Assembly: GCA_031216915.1 (NCBI GenBank)
Contig: CM062292.1
Span: 8,495,920 to 8,559,919, forward strand
Length of the DNA stretch: 64,000 nucleotides
Source: Pictodentalium vernedei
Taxonomy: Eukaryota; Mollusca; Scaphopoda; Dentaliida; Dentaliidae
Direction of reading: 5' to 3'
Part shown: positions 54,701 through 54,946 of the stretch, in pieces
Position numbering within the stretch: position 1 is the first letter of the stretch
Layout of the letters: each line of letters begins with the position of its first letter
Notes under the pieces: model-generated
What the model saw: only the letters and a program-made list of their open reading frames with translations
What the model was told of the DNA's origin: nothing
Databases searched by the model: none
Position numbers and translations under genes: made by a program

Positions 54701-54930
54701 ATAAATGGGACAACGTCAAGTCATTACTTTTTCTATCGTTTCAGTACGCTAATGTAACACAAGATGCGGTGACTGATGTTGGACGTGTTGTAGTTGATGA
54801 TGATGAATTGCGAGGTGGGGCAGTTCCAGCAACCACTAAAGCACCAACAACACGCAAACCTACAACACCATTGCAAGGAAATCCATTTTGGAAAATTTGG
54901 AATTTTATAAAGAAATCTGTCCATGGATGA
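4060..54930 (+). CDS. RGM: RGM-family (repulsive guidance molecule / hemojuvelin-like) protein, six exons visible, 5' end missing
   Basis: Seen: six exons join in frame with GT/AG sites at every junction (intron phases 0,0,1,1,0) into 325 residues. Residues 65-70 are GDPHLR, the Asp-Pro self-cleavage site of RGMs. Residues 111-201 align by eye with RGM_C (VRIVFK, then an LP..FDG element, then beta-rich IIVARHW and FTLRMAE). GCPKDQLID at 206-214 matches GCPLNQQID of RGMA, and CEFDCRQTGDV at 253-263 matches CVFDLLTTGDV. Known: RGMs bind BMP ligands and neogenin at the cell surface. Inference: this is a BMP co-receptor or guidance ligand. N-glycosylation sequons occur at 39, 134, 144, 197 and 267. 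RSKR at 228-231 is a furin-type site. There is no hydrophobic GPI tail. The signal peptide is not in the model. A plain VWD protein also has GDPH but would not share the two C-terminal blocks. Confidence 0.88.
4449..4498. repeat. 50-bp hairpin
   Basis: TACTTCATCCATTTTCCAAC and its imperfect complement GTTGGAAGATGGTTGAAGTA flank TAGCCTTCGG. Confidence 0.65.
4555..4793. mobile_element. piggyBac-like palindromic MITE, family B, copy 1
   Basis: It starts TTAACCCTTTACC and ends GGTAAAGGGATAA. Inner arms CTCAAAAACATAGGTTATG flank the GACCCCTCGTT..AACGAGGGGTC core. TTAA at the termini fits piggyBac-type targeting. Confidence 0.85.
5017..5115. repeat. repeat L, copy 1 (poly-C plus GTGAGA..CAGCAGG motif)
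   Basis: A C-run of about 18 bases is followed by GGTGAGATAGCAGGGA and a CCCACCCCACCCACGTGAC end. The same order recurs at 36241-36345. Confidence 0.6.
5260..5515. repeat. repeat I, copy 1
   Basis: Shares ATATACCT, CTTTCCGATG, TTTTTCAAAA, TCAGCACGTGACCGCC and ATATCTTGCCC in the same order with 41870-42200. This copy has only one arm of the terminal hairpin. Confidence 0.65.
5655..5815. mobile_element. degraded family-B-like MITE fragment
   Basis: GCCTCAAAAACAAAGCTTACG, then CGACCTCTCATCGG and TTAGCGCTGGTCGGTTATGA resemble the B arm and core but with many differences. Confidence 0.5.
6390..6770 (+). mobile_element. CR1/L2-type LINE 3' fragment with (ATT)n tail
   Basis: The frame at about 6410-6620 reads LQVPFSRSTCVKNRAFSFVG then TRLWNALPVQVQASENPSSS, the C-terminal segment of CR1/L2 reverse transcriptases (consensus GERAFSVVAPRLWNSLP). 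The element ends in about 23 ATT units (6698-6766). Everything upstream of the C-terminus is lost, as usual for 5'-truncated LINEs. Confidence 0.78.
6771..7910. other. no gene recognised; ATT/GGATTATTATT microsatellite pieces
   Basis: Two GGGCGTCGGATTATTATT units at 7668-7708 and ATT runs at 7697-7710 and 7862-7878. No coding similarity was seen. Confidence 0.4.
7911..8129. mobile_element. fold-back family F, copy 1
   Basis: Ends CAACCCTTTGAACCC and GGGTTCAAATGGTTAA are inverted repeats. The centre pairs GACCAATCAATATTTTCAAC with GTTGAAAATATTAATTGGTC around CTTGCAGCCCAAAGGCCGCA. A second copy lies at 32527-32993. Confidence 0.8.
8282..8467 (+). CDS. RGM: RGM exon b (GDPH self-cleavage exon)
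   Basis: Acceptor CTACATTGTAG and donor GTAAGTAC bound 62 codons in phase 0. GGAGATCCACAT at 8321-8332 encodes the Gly-Asp-Pro-His motif at which RGM proteins cleave themselves. The following LQTCAAPGMQEYLSN matches the FQTC..(Q)GAWPL..NNYL segment of vertebrate RGMs. A donor-side intron of about 15.8 kb follows. Confidence 0.9.
8507..9062 (+). pseudogene. Tc1-like transposon fragment, transposase N-terminus (copy 1)
   Basis: After a 5' region starting GTCAGTTTTGGTAATATAAT, an ATG at 8776 opens MPRMSEIDRVE. Later frames show QFGVHESTIA, GRFRATGRLAERPRSGRPRV and an RF..A/D tail, the paired-like helix-turn-helix region of Tc1 transposases. A stop and frame changes interrupt it, and no DDE catalytic part was found. 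A close relative is at 31354-31890. Confidence 0.75.
9063..10072. other. no recognised feature
   Basis: AT-rich intron sequence. It may include the unrecognised remainder of the neighbouring Tc1 copy, but no terminal inverted repeat was seen. Confidence 0.35.
10073..10240 (+). mobile_element. SINE 3' fragment with A-rich tail
   Basis: TGGTTGCTCGTCGTTGCTGG, TCCGGGTATTACGGCTTTCC and CCTGGCTGTTAAAGCCCAAT correspond to the 3' half of the SINE body at 25901-26278. It ends in AAAACAAAAAACAAAAAAAA. Confidence 0.7.
10490..11035. mobile_element. large fold-back element H, copy 1
   Basis: It contains one hairpin at 10500-10662 (CACAGAACGACACACG and CGTGTGTCGTTCTGTG arms) and a second at 10796-10866 (CCCAATGTGTTCTATG / AGAACACATTGGGA). 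The spacer AAAACAATTATTAGAA, the stretch ATTTATCGCCAACCAAA and the end GATGGGGATTACATAGAACAGG are shared with the copy at 28855-30350. Confidence 0.72.
11040..11106. repeat. hairpin around CAACAACCCTCAGAGGGTTGTTG
   Basis: Inner arms GCAACAACCCT / AGGGTTGTTGC and outer arms GGGTTCAGTATTAA / TTAATACAGAACC are both present. Confidence 0.7.
11350..11478. repeat. inverted repeat, 129 bp
   Basis: CATCTGGACCGAACCTTT at the left is matched by AAAGGTTCGATCCAGATG at the right; the interior is unpaired. Confidence 0.7.
12274..13182 (-). CDS. LINE-1 ORF2 C-terminal domain (second frame)
   Basis: A 302-residue frame overlaps the RT frame by 65 bases. It continues the protein with VAPRLSQLRKLKLKLSRKTL, YGDVVWDCA, AGRIVTGLTRSTS and a terminal CSCGHVLENSFHYFFECSHY segment. 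This is the thumb/C-terminal region of the same ORF2. The switch falls at seven A's (TGTAAAAAAAGTTGC). One base fewer would restore one frame, so a homopolymer sequencing error is possible. Confidence 0.88.
   Translation of the reverse strand: MFKLTKFVKKVAPRLSQLRKLKLKLSRKTLEKLYLSYILSLMYYGDVVWDCAPNYLLKRLDRLHVEAGRIVTGLTRSTSTENILLELAWCSLAQRRDIHKHCTMYKIVNQKVPDYLVNLLPPRVGDRGTYSLRNADHFTMYQSRTEHFKRSFLPSMVVAWNNLPQYVSSAETVNEFKTKFKLLKLNPVVKSPLYFSSGTRKLNILHCRLRNGCSELNGDKYVNYISDTSRCSCGHVLENSFHYFFECSHYIVQREIHFRRLSHFNITSTDDVLFGKPNLSQNENNLIFKLVQSFIPGSNRFS
13118..14872 (-). CDS. LINE-1 reverse transcriptase
   Basis: A 584-residue open frame. In order: EN end ([13 protein letters not shown]), a basic linker, RT block with [48 protein letters not shown] (first catalytic Asp), [20 protein letters not shown] and MYADDTCLA (catalytic YADD at 13430-13441). 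[10 protein letters not shown] and KHLGI follow. It reverse-transcribes the element's RNA at a nicked target. All core motifs are intact; SKAFE has Glu where Asp is more usual. The start codon is arbitrary because the frame is open upstream. The frame ends where an A7 run shifts the reading. Confidence 0.9.
   Translation of the reverse strand: [584 protein letters not shown]
14923..15238 (-). CDS. LINE-1 endonuclease C-terminal part
   Basis: The frame reads IRRQDLEFHGSIMCFEVYSK, then FLLGVSYRS, then LIFIGDFNSDLLQSTGKLYE, typical of APE-type endonucleases of Jockey-superfamily LINEs (GDFN motif). It stops at a TAG about 50 bp before the RT frame. A one-base shift near 14930 would separate the two frames. 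The N-terminal catalytic half is missing. Confidence 0.78.
15240..15541 (-). CDS. unrecognised exon-like open frame
   Basis: On the minus strand a good acceptor (CTGTTCCATTGTTTCACAG) is followed by an open frame. It reads through EFEHSPDCLVDSVDRSV, FKASTRRTVIEVWRFLLEYM and LVKVASYYLAGCVQSPDHVM, and stops after TTVDKRS. Composition is protein-like and helical. It abuts the truncated 5' end of LINE-1, so it could be older sequence into which the LINE inserted. I do not recognise the family. No clear donor or neighbouring exon was found, and chance cannot be excluded. Confidence 0.3.
15542..16118. other. no recognised feature
   Basis: Open frames here have no family resemblance and no repeat structure was seen. 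Confidence 0.35.
16119..16241. repeat. 123-bp fold-back
   Basis: Nested arms: GTTTACATCTTTACAGAATTT with AAATTCTGTTAAAATGTAAAC outside, CGATCTCGCCAAAGCGAGATCG at the centre. Confidence 0.8.
16242..17220. other. no gene; possible tRNA-like remnant at 16770-16830
   Basis: GGGATTCGAACC at 16780-16791 is a reverse box B and may mark an old SINE on the minus strand. Nothing else was recognised. Confidence 0.35.
17221..17308. repeat. stand-alone H-core hairpin
   Basis: CGTCCCCTGAGTTCCAATG and AGAACACATTGGAACTC arms pair around GTGCCTACTGGCAC. Flanks differ from element H, so only the hairpin is shared. Confidence 0.85.
17309..18100. other. no recognised feature
   Basis: No coding or repeat signal was identified. 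Confidence 0.35.
18101..18174. repeat. 74-bp hairpin
   Basis: AATAGTTGAATCCTACGGCT pairs with AGCTGTAGGATTCAACTATT; inner arms are TATACCCCC / GGGGGTATA. Confidence 0.85.
18175..19050. other. no gene; one inverted repeat at 18732-18803
   Basis: AAAATGAATCATTAGCATTTT and GAAAATGCAAATGATTCATTT form an imperfect inverted repeat. The rest is unassigned. Confidence 0.45.
19058..19215. repeat. about 81-bp tandem duplication
   Basis: ATATCACCGTACTTGACAAC occurs twice about 81 bp apart with similar surroundings. A weaker third unit may follow (CCAGACAACCATGCATTAC). Confidence 0.55.
20054..20452. mobile_element. H-core hairpin interrupted by a family-C MITE
   Basis: The H hairpin begins TCGTCCCCTGAGTTCCAGTG and resumes as GAACACATTGGAACTAATGG. 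Between the halves lies a complete family-C element (20091-20418) with TA on both sides. Confidence 0.88.
20091..20418. mobile_element. mariner-like MITE, family C, copy 2 (complete, TA target)
   Basis: Termini CAGTTAAAACTAG and CTAGTTTTAACTG are exact inverted repeats flanked by TA. The centre is the CAATGGACCTGCGGGT / ACCCGGATGTCCATTG hairpin. It contains no coding capacity. Confidence 0.92.
20594..20803. mobile_element. piggyBac-like MITE, family A, copy 2, one hairpin arm missing
   Basis: TTAACCCTTTACGCAACGAA and GGTAAAGGGTTAA termini are present. The core stops at GAACGAGCTCGTCG and continues directly into AAATTTTTTGAAAAG, so the right arm of the central palindrome is deleted. Confidence 0.88.
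20804..22190. other. no gene; C-run at 21770-21791
   Basis: No family resemblance in the open frames. A homopolymer C tract of about 21 bases is present. Confidence 0.4.
22197..22920 (-). repeat. repeat T, copy a, interrupted by a SINE
   Basis: About 400 bp sharing CCTTAACATTCGATGC, CTGTGAAGATG, CACCA(A/G)GCATAGTGC and CAGTATGTCAGTTCA with copy b. On the minus strand 22445-22516 looks tRNA-like (GATAGCTCAGTAGCAGAGC ... GGATCGACTCC), so T may itself be a tRNA-derived SINE. A 5'-truncated SINE sits at 22609-22897. Confidence 0.7.
22609..22897 (+). mobile_element. headless SINE copy
   Basis: Starts GCGGCAACCGCGTTGTGTCC and runs through the shared body to CCTTAAACACTAATCAATAA. The tRNA or 5S head is absent. 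CTGAATT on both sides may be its target duplication. Confidence 0.8.
22930..23361 (-). repeat. repeat T, copy b
   Basis: Same order of blocks as copy a, with a tRNA-like section at 23178-23262 (minus strand TTAGCTCAGTTGGAATGG). Confidence 0.7.
23362..23488. repeat. fold-back family G, copy 1
   Basis: TTTAAAATCAGTTGGGTTAA and TTAACCCAACTGATTTTAG are terminal inverted repeats. The centre is GAATATGAACCCAATTGGG on a palindrome. It lies between repeat-T copies b and c. Confidence 0.85.
23525..23775 (-). repeat. repeat T, copy c (partial)
   Basis: CTTTAACATTCAGTGCAAC through GAATTCCACCAGGCACAGTG matches copies a and b. The tRNA-like part is missing and a TA microsatellite ends it. Confidence 0.7.
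24222..24333 (+). CDS. RGM: RGM exon c
   Basis: Acceptor TTTGTTATAG and donor GTAATAA bound 112 nt (37 codons plus one base). The product VRIVFKTMDG then NGSLPKTFDGNVTTLG corresponds to KLTIIFKN and DELPAAFVDG of RGMA. It holds two N-glycosylation sequons (NGS, NVT). Frame is continuous with the exons on both sides. Confidence 0.85.
24425..24540. repeat. fold-back family G, copy 2
   Basis: CACTGTAAAATCAGTTGGGC opens it and GAATATGAACCTAATTGGG is at the centre. It lies about 90 bp after the RGM exon c donor. The right arm is degraded. Confidence 0.8.
24541..25607. other. no gene; G-run at 25565-25578
   Basis: No coding similarity; AT-rich, then a GC-richer patch at 25330-25440 without recognisable content. 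Confidence 0.35.
25610..25895. mobile_element. mariner-like MITE, family C, copy 3
   Basis: TA-CAGTTAAAAGTAGAAGTCC start and GACAGGACTTCTAGTTTTAA end. The central hairpin is partly deleted (CAATGGACC absent on one side). Confidence 0.82.
25901..26278 (+). mobile_element. SINE with a different tRNA head, 12-bp target duplication
   Basis: TACCAACAGGTA is duplicated at 25901-25912 and 26267-26278. The head has TGGCTCAGTGGTCACGGAAT and GGGTTCAATCCCCGCC, distinct from the 44.2-kb head. The body TTGCGTTGTGTCCTTGGGC is the shared one. The 3' end CCTGGCTGTCGAAGGTGTCG is a variant also seen at 10.2 kb. Confidence 0.9.
26472..26717. mobile_element. piggyBac-like MITE, family A, copy 3
   Basis: TTAACCCTTTACCCAACGC start and an ATGGTTAA end. 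The core GAACGAGCTCGACGAGCTCGT is present with several mismatches in the arms. Confidence 0.85.
26718..27177. other. no recognised feature
   Basis: No family resemblance or repeat structure was seen. Confidence 0.35.
27186..27870. mobile_element. hAT-type non-autonomous element M, copy 1, 8-bp TSD, carrying a family-B MITE
   Basis: Termini CAGGGGTGGCGCCAGGG and CCTTGGCGCCACCACTG are inverted repeats. The 8-mer GAATGTGC flanks them at 27178-27185 and 27871-27878. An 8-bp duplication with CAG..CTG ends is the hAT signature. A complete TTAA MITE sits inside at 27336-27586. G and C runs mark the right end. Confidence 0.92.
27336..27586. mobile_element. family-B MITE inside element M copy 1
   Basis: TTAACCCTTTACCTAACC to GGTAAAGGGTTAA. 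The core GACCCCTCGTTGGAACGAG with CATAGGTTAT arms is intact. The target is ACTTTAAATAA in element M, the same position as in the 57-kb copy. Confidence 0.92.
27879..28454. other. no recognised feature
   Basis: AT-rich intron sequence. Confidence 0.35.
28457..28713. mobile_element. TA-flanked MITE, family D, copy 1
   Basis: Ends CAGTACATGGAGAGTG and CACTCTCCACGAACTG. The centre TTTCAGCCAATGGACCTCC is the same hairpin as family C, though the arms differ (ATCACCCGCAGAGTGG, AATAATTGCAAATTTG). Confidence 0.88.
28855..30350. mobile_element. large fold-back element H, copy 2, with about 1 kb inserted in its core hairpin
   Basis: The first hairpin (ACAGAACTACACTTATG / CATAAGTGTAGTTCTGT, 28867-29022) and the half core GAGTTCCAATGTGTTCTATG end at about 29183. 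The other half, CATAGAACACATTGGAACTC, resumes at about 30170. The right end AGATGGAGATTACATAGACC matches copy 1. Confidence 0.78.
29184..30169. mobile_element. insertion inside element H copy 2
   Basis: Begins with a 101-bp hairpin (29212-29312; GTTGACTACGTCCATATAG / CTATATGGGCGTAGTCAAC arms). It then has a short + frame ending CEDSNEFHYLFVYCPKH, loosely like the Cys-terminal segment of LINE ORF2. The family is unassigned. Confidence 0.5.
30351..31353. other. no gene; GTCTGTCG simple repeat and an unassigned repeat-like block
   Basis: GTCGGTCTGTC units lie at 30901-30950. The following 200 bp (AACTTTTGAAATACTTGATGG...) is unassigned. Confidence 0.35.
31354..31890 (+). pseudogene. Tc1-like transposon fragment, transposase N-terminus (copy 2)
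   Basis: Parallel to 8507-9062 from GTCAGTTTTGGTAATATAAT onward. It encodes MPRMS (ATG at 31630), then SQRLIAQQFGAHESTIARLD and IRLADRSRSGRLR. A stop after MPRMS and at least one frame change break it, and the DDE part is absent. Confidence 0.75.
31891..32526. other. no recognised feature
   Basis: No family resemblance was seen. GTGGTTCCACTGAG occurs twice (32184 and 32233). Confidence 0.35.
32527..32993. mobile_element. fold-back family F, copy 2, split by a family-B MITE
   Basis: Left half CAGGCCAATCAATATTGTCA..GCAGCC and right half GTGTTGAAAATATTAATTGG match copy 1. A TTAA MITE (32623-32873) separates them at the hairpin loop. Confidence 0.85.
32623..32873. mobile_element. family-B MITE inside family F
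   Basis: TTAACCCTTTACCTGATATG to GGTAAAGGGTTAA. The core reads GACCCCTCATTGGAACGAG, one change in each arm, so the hairpin pairing is kept. Confidence 0.9.
33038..33232 (+). CDS. RGM: RGM exon d (RGM_C beta sandwich and GCP motif)
   Basis: Acceptor CCTTTTTACTTTACAG and donor GTATGCG bound 195 nt. The product aligns with the RGMA stretch from the ITEKVSGQHVEIQ strand through VVRQVGRYLTFAVRMPEE to RGCPLNQQID (here IIVARHWLDNYFFTLRMAE and SGCPKDQLID). The acceptor lies only about 45 bp after the end of a fold-back repeat (32527-32993). Confidence 0.9.
33470..33935. mobile_element. two degraded family-B-like MITE pieces
   Basis: 33474-33690 has CCCTTTACCTAACTCGTAAA and ACATAGCTTATGACCTC / CATAAGCTATG arms. 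33818-33930 has AACCATTTAGCCAACG and GCAAGTGTCGTC..GATAAAGGGTTAA. Both are old. Confidence 0.65.
34121..34500 (+). mobile_element. 5S-rRNA-headed SINE
   Basis: The head matches 5S rRNA: ACCGAAGTTAAGC, GTCGAGCCCGGTTA, CTCGGATGGGTGACCG, in the 5S order and spacing. The body and 3' end (CCATTGTGCATAAGTATG, CCAATAAATAAA) are those of the tRNA-headed SINEs. TCTGATAG flanks it at 34113-34120 and 34501-34508. Confidence 0.9.
34560..35220. other. no recognised gene; (ACT)n at 35163-35215
   Basis: Minus-strand frames (for example FKERQKKTRINKNLENIERR) have no family I can name. Confidence 0.35.
35225..36066 (+). mobile_element. Jockey-superfamily LINE 3' fragment with (TTGTA)n tail
   Basis: A 153-codon frame (35225-35683) reads LHKRALRVINIKKYNSHTNP, FLKDEILKFDDLYRLHTLLF, and FSANLPKHSFPKLWNDLSND, the C-terminal region of LINE ORF2. 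About 350 bp of 3' UTR ends in AATAAAATATTGTATTGTATT repeats. It is a relative of the 45.5-48.7 kb LINE (shared ATGGCAGGAAGAC in the 3' UTR). Confidence 0.8.
36241..36345. repeat. repeat L, copy 2
   Basis: C-run, CGGGTGAGACAGCAGGATGG and CTATCCCACCCCACGTGAC, as at 5017-5115. A short GCGGCCGAAGGCCGC hairpin follows at about 36450. Confidence 0.6.
36470..37725. other. no recognised feature
   Basis: AT-rich, no coding similarity. Confidence 0.35.
37731..38130. mobile_element. hAT-like non-autonomous element N
   Basis: CAGTGGCGGTGCCACTGG start and TTGGCGCCGTCACTG end are inverted repeats close to those of element M. C-runs lie near both ends. No clear 8-bp duplication was seen. Confidence 0.6.
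38131..39176. other. no gene; C/G homopolymer runs
   Basis: Runs at 38285-38297, 38377-38389 and 38916-38930. Confidence 0.4.
39177..39598 (-). mobile_element. 5S-rRNA-headed SINE, 12-bp target duplication
   Basis: AACTACTGTATA is duplicated at 39177-39188 and 39587-39598. Read on the minus strand: ACCGAAGTTAAGCAACGTCG, the shared body, and CATTATGCATAAGTATGTGA at the 3' end. Confidence 0.92.
39599..40925. other. no recognised feature
   Basis: No coding similarity or repeat structure was identified. Confidence 0.35.
40930..41003 (+). mobile_element. SINE 3'-end fragment
   Basis: CCCGTAAAACTGTCACGGTC and TTGTGCATAAGTATGTGAC, then AATAAATAAATAA, are the terminal 75 bp of the SINE body. Confidence 0.8.
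41287..41316. repeat. C-run, about 29 bases
   Basis: Longest homopolymer in this part of the window. Confidence 0.9.
41413..41668. mobile_element. TA-flanked MITE, family D, copy 2
   Basis: TA-CAGTACGTAGAGAGTGG and ATCACTCTATACGTACTG-TA. The central hairpin CAGCCAATGGCCCTCCGAGT is partly decayed. Confidence 0.88.
41870..42200. repeat. repeat I, copy 2, with complete hairpin
   Basis: GTCAGCACGTGACCGCCAAT and flanking blocks match 5260-5515. At 42045-42185 GGGGCAAGATATTTGAACCA pairs with TGGTTCAAATATCTTGCCCC. Confidence 0.8.
42300..42620. repeat. repeat J, copy 1
   Basis: GCACAACACG, TTTGGTAACTAATTTGAAAG, GACCATAGTC, CCATCACAGAAT and GAATCCACATCCTTGAGTAT recur in order at 43360-43585. Confidence 0.75.
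42670..42800. repeat. fold-back family E, copy 2 (decayed)
   Basis: TTAGATTCCAAACAATAAG, GGCTCCGGGTACAAG, GATGCTTCATTTATTGA and TTATTGCCTGGTAAACGC parallel the 56.5-kb copy. Confidence 0.6.
42853..42887. repeat. hairpin TTACACCGTGGTTAACCACG
   Basis: Perfect 26-bp palindrome TTACACCGTGGTT / AACCACGGTGTAA. Confidence 0.85.
43024..43084. repeat. 61-bp hairpin
   Basis: ATTGGAACTGGCTCA / TGAGCCAGTTCCAAT at the centre with ACAGATATGG / CCATATTTGT outside. Confidence 0.85.
43195..43322. repeat. 128-bp near-perfect hairpin
   Basis: ATCCTTGTGTTTCCAGGGTG at the left, its complement at the right (CACCCTGGAAAACACAAGGA). The inner arm GAATTTACACCGGTT is on both sides. Confidence 0.9.
43360..43585. repeat. 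repeat J, copy 2
   Basis: Second member of the pair with 42300-42620. The copies enclose the three hairpins between 42.85 and 43.32 kb. Confidence 0.75.
44188..44590 (+). mobile_element. full-length tRNA-headed SINE, 14-bp target duplication
   Basis: TATGTCCCTCCACC at 44188-44201 and 44577-44590. Box A TGGCTCAGTTGGTAGAGG and box B GGTTCGAATCCC in the head. The shared body is followed by (AAAT)n. This is the best-preserved SINE here. Confidence 0.95.
45118..45358. mobile_element. family-B MITE, copy 4
   Basis: TTAACCCTTTACCCAACGTA to GGTAAAGGGTTAA. The core GACCCCTCATTGGAACGAG with CATAGGTTAT arms is intact. Confidence 0.9.
45378..45478. mobile_element. right half of a family-A MITE between 22-bp direct repeats
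   Basis: GAGGGGTCACACGATATGGT to GATATCGTCTGCGTTGGGTT. TTAAAGACAGTGGC(T/C)ACAACTC occurs on both sides (45355 and 45474). Confidence 0.8.
45480..48661 (+). mobile_element. near full-length, degraded Jockey-superfamily LINE (LINE-2)
   Basis: In order on + across several frames: an N-terminal stretch from 45523 (MVNNIPNDEIQNSDTYD), endonuclease (LFNLNSRSLNAYFENIQNIL, RPINDDGREGIGLF, IIEIIYKPNNAPKAD), GDFNLDLL at about 46157, and DHIF near 46275. RT blocks follow: RPISILPTFSKILEKV at 47228, YQYQFGFGTKHSTV at 47320, [12 protein letters not shown] at 47590, SFADDI at 47690. The C-terminal end is SLHAFPRTWNSIPPPIQQ near 48260. There are roughly eight or more frame changes and stops. The GDFNLDLL endonuclease and FADD motifs survive. 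Confidence 0.85.
48740..48912. mobile_element. decayed family-A MITE right half
   Basis: CTCGTTCCAATGAGGGATCA, CATGACCTGGTCTGTTTAAA and GATGCGGCCGATTCGT resemble the A right arm. It ends about 33 bp before RGM exon e. Confidence 0.6.
48946..49091 (+). CDS. RGM: RGM exon e (furin-type site and TGDV block)
   Basis: Acceptor TTTGTTCCAG and donor GTATGT bound 146 nt. The product has a basic stretch TRRRSKRA, a furin consensus (RSKR, 48981-48992), placed between the GCP motif and the C-terminal Cys helix. It then has ECAAAC and GICEFDCRQTGDVG. The last block is the RGM signature C.FD..(T/S)GD. Human hemojuvelin carries its RNRR furin site in the same interval. Confidence 0.88.
49142..49489. other. 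no recognised feature
   Basis: Intron after RGM exon e. A TTCGATTTCGGTTCAGTTT-like stutter is present at 49185-49245. Confidence 0.35.
49491..49590. repeat. 100-bp hairpin
   Basis: TCAGTGTCACATTTCCCCC and TTATTGACTCGTCCG arms return as CGGACGAGTCAATAA and ATATGACACTGA around TCCGGTAGAG units. Confidence 0.88.
49615..50018 (+). mobile_element. 5S-rRNA-headed SINE, copy 3
   Basis: GCCGAAGTTAAGCAACGTCG and CTTGGATGGGTGACCG head, shared body, and a CACCAATAAATAAATAATAA tail. Confidence 0.88.
50345..50545. repeat. three-copy tandem repeat, unit about 62 bp
   Basis: ACTACATCAAACTT(A/G)ACGCC, TGGCGGTGGGGG and AGTTGCGACGTTATT occur three times in a row. An open frame across it gives TTSNLTPSWVWRWG repeats, but codon frame is not kept between units. 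Confidence 0.88.
50677..50716 (+). pseudogene. possible LINE 2A-like remnant (DIEVNPG)
   Basis: The frame reads IYICRDIEVNPG just before the palindrome. D(V/I)ExNPG(P) is the 2A-like motif found at the N-terminus of some marine-invertebrate non-LTR elements. Only the motif supports this, and the final Pro is replaced at the junction. Confidence 0.35.
50711..50917. repeat. 207-bp near-perfect palindrome
   Basis: CCGGTGTGACAGGAATGG opens it and CCATTCCTGTCACACCGG closes it. The centre is AGTAGTCCGGCGGACTACT with practically no loop. Only a few arm mismatches were seen. Confidence 0.95.
50950..51744. other. no recognised feature
   Basis: No coding similarity or repeat structure was seen. Confidence 0.35.
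51745..52400 (-). mobile_element. CR1/L2 LINE 3' fragment
   Basis: Minus-strand frame from about 52395 to 51875: YLLCVIDEDVAKQLVHAFVT, RLDYCNSL, KLQLVQNCAARLI, HWLPIEKCIDFKI, NGLAPTYLS, AGNRAFSVVGPFLWNNLPDH and a terminal LKTHLFG. This is the classic CR1/L2 RT C-terminus. The 143-codon part is intact and the rest of the element is missing. Confidence 0.9.
52590..52890 (+). mobile_element. LINE reverse-transcriptase N-terminal fragment
   Basis: The frame reads EILQSLKVSKARGPDNISPK, then LAHTLNFLQE, a stop, and PDQWNKANAVSSVFFKKG. This matches the RT start (LK.NKA.GPD.I.P, then P..WK.A.V.PIFKKG). It is on the strand opposite the adjacent CR1/L2 piece, so it is a separate insertion or an inverted joint. 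Confidence 0.8.
52913..53161. mobile_element. family-A MITE, copy 4, complete
   Basis: TTAACCCTTTACCTAACG to GGTAAAGGGTTAA. The core ATATCATGTGACCCCTCG.. is perfectly palindromic through both arms to the AACAAAACCATATC boundary. Confidence 0.93.
53651..53715. repeat. 12-bp tandem repeat, five units
   Basis: AACGCGTTATTT repeated, with one CACGCGTTACTT variant. Confidence 0.9.
53733..53980. mobile_element. mariner-like MITE, family C, copy 4
   Basis: TA-CAGTTAAAAC start and CTAGTTTTAACTG-TA end. The interior is present, with the left sub-terminal part deleted and the middle in the opposite orientation to copy 2. Confidence 0.88.
54373..54650. repeat. 30-bp minisatellite of CTAG/GAAGTTCTACT units
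   Basis: About nine units of TTCTACTAGAAGTTCTACTA plus TACTAGAAGG, ending about 95 bp before RGM exon f. Confidence 0.9.
54745..54930 (+). CDS. RGM: RGM exon f (C-terminus and stop)
   Basis: Acceptor TTCTATCGTTTCAG opens the exon and TGA at 54928-54930 closes it. It starts YANVTQDAVTDVG, matching FTLAAYYALEDV of RGMA. An acidic patch, a Thr/Pro-rich linker (TTKAPTTRKPTTP) and the tail NPFWKIWNFIKKSVHG follow. RGMs of vertebrates end in a hydrophobic GPI-signal; this one does not. Confidence 0.85.
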   Translation, partial: YANVTQDAVTDVGRVVVDDDELRGGAVPATTKAPTTRKPTTPLQGNPFWKIWNFIKKSVHG

Positions 54931-54940
54931 AAATTACAAT

Positions 54941-54946
54941 AATAAA
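54941..54946 (+). promoter_or_regulatory. candidate polyadenylation signal AATAAA
   Basis: AATAAA begins 11 bases after the RGM stop codon. If used, the 3' UTR would be only a few tens of bases. It lies before a long minisatellite. Confidence 0.5.
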
